From contig JAPTOF010000002.1 of NCBI GenBank assembly GCA_028554755.1, positions 16,059,001 to 16,123,000 on the forward strand: a DNA stretch of 64,000 bases, given 5' to 3'. Of the stretch, positions 57,180 to 64,000 are shown one piece after another. Both the position numbers and the translations under genes were made by a program. Below the pieces are notes generated by a model. It saw only the letters and a program-made list of their open reading frames with translations, was not told the origin of the DNA and made no database searches. The stretch comes from Cordia subcordata. Taxonomy: Eukaryota; Streptophyta; Magnoliopsida; Boraginales; Cordiaceae. Each line of letters starts with the position of its first letter. Positions within the stretch are counted from its first letter, which is position 1.

Positions 57180-58890
57180 CTTAGTTTTGTGTGTGTTTAT
57201 GTATTGCACTTCTACACTTGTTTTGAGGTGTTTTGTGCTCTATTAGGTGTATTAATATAGCATTTATACCATATTTATGTATATTATGTTGCAAATATCC
57301 ATATTTGAGCTTAGAATATAAATGCTATATTAATGCGCACTTATTTCTTATTTTAGGTGAGAATCAAAGAAGTGTTTAGAGCTTAAATGATGATGATTTG
57401 ATGATGGAGTAGAGCCTAGGGTGTTTTGGGTGAGAAGAAACCAAGCAAAGTGCATTTGGAGGTTGTCAAACGAAGAAAGAAGCAATCGAGCCAAACCGAG
57501 CACGTGAGGAGCAAAATTTGGGCTTCACTGACCAAGTTCGGTTGTCCTTCATCCCAAGGCCAAATGACCAGCCCATGCTTCCAACCCTGACTAGAAAGCT
57601 CCAAAAAAATGGCCGGGCTCACTTTTACCGTGAGAAAAGACTATTTAAGGCCATTTTGAGCTTATTTTTCATATCTATCATCCCTATCTCTTATACCCAT
57701 TACACCAAACCCTAATTCCATCACTCACCACCTCACACCCACAATCACACATTAATTCCATCCATAAACAAGCTTGGATTTGAGGATTAAACAAGGATTT
57801 GGAGGCTTTAGGCAAGGATTAAACAAGGATTTAAGGATCTAACTACTTGTTTTGAGATATTGATGGTTATACAGACATGCTTTGTTCTTATATTTCTATG
57901 GCTTGAAATTAAACATGTCAATGTGTTTGATGAAATGCCTCTATGAGTTTGCATGTGTAATTTGTGCTTAGATGTTAATAGTAGTGGTCTCACCTTAGCC
58001 TTAATCCATGCTAATGGCATGAGCCTTACTTGCAACTACATTTTTTGTTGATTAATTGTGCTTTTAATGCCTTTAATATGATAGGTAATCACCTCTAGTA
58101 AGAAACACGGCTAAAAAGATACCACTATCACTTGTTTGACCTAGGGGACTTAATCTCTAGTTTGAAACAAAACTAAAAGGTTAGACTCTCTCTAGGAAAT
58201 TAATCAACACCTCTAGGACATAGAAATTAGACTTAAAAGCCCTAGTTAGTTAGGACAAACCTATGCTTCTAATTGGGCCCGCTTAGAGATAAGGTTGCAC
58301 CGATAGCTAGAAGTAATAAAGCTAATAGACTAAGCCCAGAAAAACAAATCATCAATAGCCTCAAAACAAGGATAGGAACCTAAATCCATTCCAAAAGAGC
58401 AATCATCCCTAAAGTCCCCCAAAACCTTGTAGATTCTCACTTTCATAGTTTCTTTGTACCTCCATTCTCTTTAGGGCCTGTTTGGATTGGCTTTTTTTCA
58501 AGAAAAAGCACTTTTTTTCCTGAAAAAGTTACATTAAATTTGTAATAACTATTTGATTTGGCTTCTAAAAAAGCTGAAACTCTGAAAAAAGCTTAAATAC
58601 AACTTTTTTTAGAAGCCAGAATTTTCAGCTTCTCAAGAAAAGCTGTTTTCCAAAAGCTAATAAAAAAAACGCTTTTGCAAAAAGCCAATCCAAACGAGCC
58701 CTTAGTCAGGTTACTCTCTCTTTAGTTTAGGGTTAAATTTGAGCTCCACTGAATCCAAAAATCCTAAAAATAGTAGGTAAGACTACTCGTAGCTAATGTA
58801 GGGCGCACTTTCACTTAGAACCACACACGTTTTAGCCTCCCCGTGGACACGACTCTGCACTCACACACAGTATACTTTTGCAACATGTAC
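57180..58890 (+). mobile_element. Probable solo or fragmentary LTR, Athila/Gypsy-like
   Basis: The start (TGTGTGTTTATG... then TGCACTTCTACACTTG) and the end (CCTCCCCGTGGACACGACTCTGCACTCACACACAGTATA) resemble the ends of long Gypsy LTRs, and no coding sequence intervenes. A perfect 18-bp inverted repeat (57251-57268 / 57317-57334) lies near the start. Exact borders and a target-site duplication were not found, so this is tentative. A MITE is inserted at 58474. Confidence 0.38.
58474..58701. mobile_element. Tourist-like MITE (PIF/Harbinger type)
   Basis: The 228-bp element has near-perfect inverted repeats: GGGCCTGTTTGGATTGGCTT at the left and AAGCCAATCCAAACGAGCCC at the right. TTA flanks both ends (58471-58473, 58702-58704). 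The interior repeats AAAAAGC/GCTTTTT words. It is the better-preserved relative of 315-535. Confidence 0.87.
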
Positions 58891-60739
58891 ACTTACAGGT
58901 AACACTTTTAAAGCTTGGGCATAACACCAGTCATATTAATTGCTATTCAAAATCATCACGTCTAAACAAAAGGGTCCAAATTAGCCAAAAAATCAATAAC
59001 AATGCCATCCTCAAACATACCCAATAATATGACCACTACATGTAATTAGTATACTATACATTAAGTACATCTCCATAAACCTAGAGGTGCCAAGTAATCT
59101 TGTTTTACGTAAATAAATGGGTAAAAGTCATTAAGTTTGGTGGAAAAATATGCAAAGCAATAATAATACCACCACAGACATAACGATGGTATAATATAAT
59201 AAAACTAATGGTACCAAATACTGTGAATGTTTATACAATAAGGCAAGTATAATGTAAACTAAACGTATGAAAATATGTATGGAACATGACTTGATTTACA
59301 AAACTCGTTATAGCACATAAATGCAATTATATACTTTGCCGTAATACCTCTATATTTATACTATAAAAAGATAGGCTCCAAGAAAAGTAAGGAAACCAGA
59401 ATACTCAACTTAATAATAGGCAGCCAACCAAAAAAAAAACTATAACTAAAACTTAAGGCAAGCATAATTTTGGTGTCAAAACTATAGAAACAATGTGCTC
59501 TCAATAATAGCCAGCCAACCAAAAAATAAAATATCCTATGTCGAACTGTAAGTACAAATATAATATGAGGTAAACTGATGAAATCAATTATTGCAAATGA
59601 AAGGAACCATAAGCGTGGTGACACCACCCATATTCGTTTGCACGTTACTTACAAGAAATGCTTCATACTAGATCTAACGTGAAAGGTCCTTGTGATTGAG
59701 TTTTTAGCGAATGCATCATCCTAATTCAGAGGTCAATTAAATTGATAAGTAAAAAATAATTGAGAAAATCACTTACACAATAAAGAATTTCATGAGATAA
59801 GAGCTATGGTACTCAAATAGAGCAGCCAAACCTGCGACGCGATAGAGCAAGTTGAAGCATAGGATTTGGTAGCTAAAAATATTCTACACCAATTTTAGAT
59901 ACACATTTAATACACGAAAAATAATTTAGAAAATGTAAAGAAAATAAAAATGAAAACCAAACAATCATTTCTCACTTGTTTGCAGCATAATTTGAAAAGA
60001 AAAAGAAAAATAAGAAAATCAATGAAAATAAACAATCAATCCAAATATTCAAGCAAACTGAAGATCCCAAAACAAAAAAGGGAAAAATAAACCAAAAATA
60101 GTACCAAAAAGAACGAAAAAAATAGAGTACAAACTAAAAATTTACTTACTATCATGCTGATCCATGAATGTATTGGTAGCGATTCTTGAATCCATATAAA
60201 AGAATAAAGAAAAAGAAAAGCACATATATTATTCATACATTTTACGTCAAAAATAATAGATAAAAGATTTGGATATAAATATAGTTTGATAAAGGAAACT
60301 AACCATTCACATCCTTCATGCCTTGATCTCTAAATTTCCATTTTAGAGCATACGCGTGGTAGAGTTTATGCGAGAGTAGAACATGGAAAACACAAAGGAA
60401 AGCAATTGGGGTTACCATGATTAATTCACTGATTTATGGATTTTTCATAAATAGATAAAAGTTAATGTTTGACATTTTAGGGTTTTTCAGAATGAAAAAG
60501 GGAGAAAAGGAAATCTAATTTCCTTTTTAATCCATAATTGACATGTAAAAAAATATTAAATTGGCTTTTTCTCAACATGCTGATCATTATGAGTTCAAAA
60601 ACGTGTTTTGCATACATATGCCTTTTTATTGTTATGACACATGGTATCACTATGTTGAAAGAAAAATTAAAGTGACAAATGTGAAGACGTAGAGTTTTGA
60701 CAATAAAAAGCTTCTATAATTATAGGGGCATTATTGGAA
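58891..60739. other. No gene recognised
   Basis: AT-rich sequence with scattered short frames only. A near-duplicate phrase CAATAATAGCCAGCCAACCAAA occurs at about 59409 and 59502. No domain, LTR pair or TIR was found. Confidence 0.3.
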
Positions 60740-61065
60740 CAATGAAACAAAAGCAATGAATAGTGCCACATGACAACATTTTGGTGAAACAAGGTTTGCT
60801 TTATTATAAACTAAAGTATCTTCTCGTGAGACGCACGAGTTTTGATATTTATATAATATAAGATAATATTAAAAATTTATATTTATAATAATATATTTTT
60901 TTCTTTTCCAATTATTCTACCACTCCATTCTATTGCCTATTATAATTTCTTCTGATTTTCATTTTAAAATTTTGTTAATGTTCATTGTTTATAAATAACA
61001 AATAATCCTCTATTTAAGATTATTGTAAAACTCACCTCGTGTAGGGCACGGGATAAAAACCTAGT
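60740..61065. mobile_element. Helitron-like terminal fragments
   Basis: A stem CTCGTG-TAGGG-CACGGG (61036-61052) followed eight bases later by CTAGT (61061-61065) fits a Helitron 3' end on the plus strand. A second hairpin CTCGTG-AGACG-CACGAG (60823-60839) faces the other way. No 5' TC end or Rep/helicase is visible. A related phrase GCCACATGGCAA...GGTTTGCCTTATTATA occurs at about 61949-62023 and GCCACATGACAA...GGTTTGCTTTATTATA at 60763-60808. Assignment rests on the hairpin plus terminus. Confidence 0.35.
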
Positions 61066-62815
61066 ATATTATAAAGGAGAGTCCACACCTAGTTTAGCTC
61101 TGCCATATGTCACCATGTTATTTAGTTTTTCCCACCTAGAAACATTTCCTCCCTTAATAACTCTTTTCTTAGCTAATAAATTAAATTGAGTACTATTTTA
61201 ATTAATAATAACATGTGTTCGATATTAAATTTATTGATCTTTTATCATATGTAAATTTAATCACTACTAATTATAATGAATTAGAAATTTGATTTTGTTT
61301 ATCTTTTACCATATATAAATTTAACCAATATTAATTACAATGAATTATAAATTTGACTTTGCTAATCTTTTATAGATTTATATATGATAAATTTATAATG
61401 AATTATAAATTTGATTTTATTGAATGACACGTGGCAACATACGTGAAAAGTAAAAAATGATTCCAATGAATATGGTGCATCTAGTTCTACTTTAGTATAG
61501 TATAGATATACAAAAGGATACAACAAAAAAGGAAAGCAAACCGTAGGCATCAATCCCAACGTGAATTAGAATATACCTATTTTGAACTCCATAATAGCGA
61601 TTGATATACAAAAGGATACAACAAAAAAAGTAAAACAAAACACAACCATCAATCCTAGCGTGAATTAGAATATGCCTATTTTGAACTCCGTAATAGCGAT
61701 TGATATAGTAATATAAATTTGGAAATTTTGAACTCCGTAATAGTGATTGATATAGTAATATAAATTTGGAAATGTTTTAAAGCGTCCATAAAACTTTCCT
61801 AATTTAATTGTGTATAATATTTGACAAAGATTAAAAGCTTGAGATTTTTTATGGAGATAGAAGAAATCAATGGTGAGAAGCATAAATTTGAAAAAATGTT
61901 TGAATGTATATAAATGAGATATATGTATTTGAAAGCTTCAATTCTGGGGCGCCACATGGCAAGCATGGAGCATTACATTTGCATGCAGAGAATGAGTTTT
62001 GAGCAATAGGGTTTGCCTTATTATATAGTATGTTGTTCCAATCACATTGCTTGTGTATTTTTTTTTTTTTTTTTACAAACTGAGAACTTTCTTATTCTCT
62101 TATGTAGTTCTATGACCATTTCTTTGGTTGGGGGTTGAAGGATGGATCTCGAGTTTATCAAGGATCAGAGCAAGGAATGGCATATCTCAGAATAGCAGCT
62201 TGTAGATCATGGCCTCTGATGCTGACCTCTATGTAGCCATAACTGATAGAAAGAGATGCTTTGATCTTGGAAATTTAGTTCCATCAAATTTTAAGCTTGT
62301 AGCCTTTGGGAAATATATTTTTGTTTATTTTATTTTTTTGGCCAGTGCAACCTCTGGGAATGACTATGCTTTATGGGAGAAAATAATGAAAGTAATTTGC
62401 ATTGCACATAAATTATAATAATTGCACTGTGACCTCTTCTGTAGTATAAGGTCATGGTGTGTTTGAACCTACTTGCCATAATTAAAGGACAATGTGTATA
62501 ATATTAAACCAGTTAAGTATATACAATTTAAACTTTGAATCAAGTGTTGACGTGCATGATATCAGAGTACTATTACAGAGAAAAAAGAAAAAGAAAAAGA
62601 ACAACAGTCATTGCTTCAAGTTTCCAAACTAATATACTTTTATTAACTTAAACTTTTATATTACTTGCAATTACTACTTGGACATTAGGGTACATACAAT
62701 AATATGGATAGTTAATTATGCATGAAACTAGTAACTAATTTTAGTTTTGATACTCTATGACTAAGGCCATCTCCACCAGCTCTTTTATTTTTTCTCGCTA
62801 AATTTAAGTGATTTA
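61066..62815. other. No gene supported; intergenic with repeats
   Basis: AT-rich. A short open frame at 62209-62418 (MASDADLYVAITDRKRCFDL...) has somewhat more gene-like composition. It could be a captured or decayed exon, but I do not recognise it and see no splice context. A run of about 20 T lies at 62055-62074. Confidence 0.25.
61505..61772. repeat. Two adjacent tandem duplications (98 bp and 47 bp)
   Basis: A 98-bp unit beginning GATATACAAAAGGATACAAC occurs at 61505 and 61603. Immediately after it, a 47-bp unit beginning TTTTGAACTCCGTAATAG occurs at 61679 and 61726. The 47-bp unit reuses the end of the 98-bp one, so the duplications were sequential. Confidence 0.85.

Positions 62816-62817
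<2 letters not shown>

Positions 62818-62857
<40 letters not shown>
62818..62857. repeat. (TAA)n microsatellite
   Basis: About thirteen ATA/TAA units, uninterrupted, upstream of the last gene. Confidence 0.9.
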
Positions 62858-62859
<2 letters not shown>

Positions 62860-62929
62860 GGGAAGGTGTGCAATTTCCAGCTATGCACATTGCACAAGGA
62901 GCACCAACGACCGTCTCGGTGCTAATTTC

Positions 62930-62937
62930 TTACGTCA
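62930..62937. promoter_or_regulatory. TTACGTCA motif upstream of the last gene
   Basis: TTACGTCA, the complement of TGACGTAA, is a TGA/bZIP-type (as-1/CRE-like) site about 240 bp before the start codon. A further ACGT core (CCACGTCG) lies near 63072. Presence of the motif does not show use. Confidence 0.3.
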
Positions 62938-63109
62938 CACCACATGAAAAGAAAATGGACCCAAAGACAACCGTTTTTGGTGCTCCGCTTCGGGGGCAAT
63001 TTCGTCAAAGTAAATTCCATTTAGACCACATGAAAAAGTGAACGAAAATGACGCGCACGCACAGCGCACACCCACGTCGCCCCTTCCCTCGAGCTTGGGT
63101 GTCTCCGCC

Positions 63110-63140
<31 letters not shown>

Positions 63141-63144
63141 TCTC
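63110..63144 (+). promoter_or_regulatory. CT-rich leader tract
   Basis: (TC)n from about 63110 to 63144 lies 35-70 bp before the ATG at 63179. Such pyrimidine tracts are frequent around plant transcription starts and in 5' leaders, often in promoters without a TATA box, and none is obvious here. Confidence 0.5.
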
Positions 63145-63178
63145 ATATCCTCCACCTCCATTGCTGTTCTCTTCTGAA

Positions 63179-63310
63179 ATGTCGGCGCTTTCTAGCTTTA
63201 CGGGGGCGGCGGTAGGGGAGAACAACAACCTACAATTCGACAAGATCGCGCCGCCGAGACGGCGAAGGTCGCGGCTGTCGACGTCGAAGATATCGAGGCA
63301 TTTTCGTGAG
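63179..63310 (+). CDS. First coding exon of an unidentified gene (partial)
   Basis: The ATG at 63179 opens a GC-rich, gene-like stretch of 44 codons: MSALSSFTGAAVGENNNLQF, then DKIAPPRRRRSRL and STSKISRHFRE. It ends at GAG|GTAACG (63310/63311), a good 5' splice site in phase 0. Upstream are a CT-rich leader and ACGT motifs; downstream is AT-rich, T-rich sequence fitting an intron. The frame also extends upstream of this ATG without stop for a short way but has no ATG there. The RRRRSR patch could be a nuclear localisation or basic targeting signal; this is speculation. I do not recognise the family from this piece. The remaining exons lie beyond the window or in its last bases. Confidence 0.6.
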
Positions 63311-64000
63311 GTAACGGCACTTTTTTCCATGTCATTTTGAAACTACAAATTTGGTCGCCTGGGTAAAAGAGATGATACGCGTGTTTCTGTGAGCTTACTG
63401 TTATGAGTTTTGGGTATTAATTTGAAATGATCAGTTATTAGTATTTGGCACAACGCTTTTATTATTTATTGTTAAAATTACAACATGAATCTCGTGAATT
63501 TGTTGAATGATTTGTTGTTGTGAGCTTAAGGAATAACTTGCATTAACCATTTTGTGGCGGAGTTTATTTTTGATAAGTTGAAAGATGACCAAAACTATAT
63601 TGTGAAGCTTACAAGCGTACAATTGGGCTGTTAAGTCTGGTTTATAATTTAGTATTATGAGTTTAACTAATAATTCAGTTTTAACGTTCTGAGCTTAGTT
63701 TATATTTAATTAGGTATTTGAACAAGCAAAAATTTTGGTATTTGAATGAGCAAAAATTTTGAAGCGTTGAGAATCCAGCATGCAAAAAACGAAGAAAAAT
63801 CGAATGAAATAAGAGGACGACCCAAAGATTTACTTGATATGGCAAATAGCCTATGTCCATGGGCAGACGGTACAAACTACATTATGATAAAAGGGATTTT
63901 GTTCTAGCCTAGTCTCTTTGTTTCTTTGACTGTCACACTGATTAGAATTTAAAATTTCACAGAGCTCCTAAGTCTTTTTGGATTAGAACTCTAATTTCAC
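63311..64000 (+). other. Presumed first intron of the last gene
   Basis: It starts GTAACG. The sequence is AT/T-rich with GTGAGC and TTGTTG words and no convincing continuation of the exon frame. A second exon might lie after an AG near 63714 or beyond the window, but none can be chosen. A 25-bp direct repeat (GTATTTGAACAAGCAAAAATTTTG / GTATTTGAATGAGCAAAAATTTTG) is at 63714-63762. Confidence 0.4.

Noticed and set aside
62765..62790. GGCCATCTCCACCAGCTC, similar to terminal repeats of some plant MITEs
   Set aside because: No inverted partner or target duplication could be found before the promoter of the last gene.
1..64000. CRISPR arrays, prokaryotic operons, organelle insertions, rRNA or canonical tRNA genes, endogenous pararetrovirus
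   Set aside because: None found. Direct repeats present are retroelement LTRs, MITE units or microsatellites, and all RT remnants have Gypsy order and LTRs rather than pararetroviral features.

Overview
The window is nuclear DNA of a flowering plant, most likely a eudicot. It is AT-rich and intron-bearing. It holds plant retrotransposon lineages (Ty3/Gypsy Tat and Athila, Ty1/Copia), a tRNA-derived SINE, a CACTA end, Mutator-like, hAT-like and PIF/Harbinger-like elements, and one DREB-type AP2/ERF gene. No organelle, bacterial or viral genome organisation is visible. I cannot name the species.

Only two ordinary host genes can be supported. One is an intronless AP2/ERF transcription factor on the minus strand (13593-14108). 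The other is the first coding exon of an unidentified gene on the plus strand (63179-63310), which has a CT-rich leader and runs out of the window through an intron. Almost everything else is transposable-element debris.

Layout. 1-8.4 kb: MITEs, a complete SINE (948-1201, perfect 15-bp target-site duplication), two copies of an unidentified ~0.3-kb repeat, and Copia remnants on both strands. 8.6-13 kb: a decayed Athila-type Gypsy pol region whose integrase is split by a 553-bp solo LTR of the Tat type. 13-22.1 kb: the AP2/ERF gene, then DNA elements with recognisable target-site duplications (15359-16335, 17919-18207, 18558-19243, 19790-21457, 21583-22066). 22.8-23.6 kb: a Copia integrase remnant. 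24.8-44.6 kb: two neighbouring Tat-lineage Gypsy elements in the same orientation. B (24775-34397) has a truncated 3' LTR. C (34780-44550) is structurally complete with a perfect 5-bp duplication. Both carry gag-PR-RT-RNaseH-second RNaseH-integrase and, downstream, a long antisense ORF. C also has an array of degenerate GAGC-nnnn-GCTC motifs. 45-49 kb: AT-rich and GT-rich sequence and a ~700-bp TIR element. 49.1-56.5 kb: a non-autonomous CACTA element abutting a gag-only Athila derivative with a truncated 5' LTR. 57-62 kb: an LTR-like segment with an inserted MITE, Helitron-like termini and short tandem repeats. 62.8-64 kb: promoter and first exon of the last gene.

All retroelement reading frames are broken by stops and frameshifts, many consistent with C-to-T or G-to-A decay, so none looks autonomous. 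I found no convincing new biological system. The most unusual structures are the hairpin-motif array in element C, the paired antisense ORFs, and the elements whose target-site duplications can be read directly.
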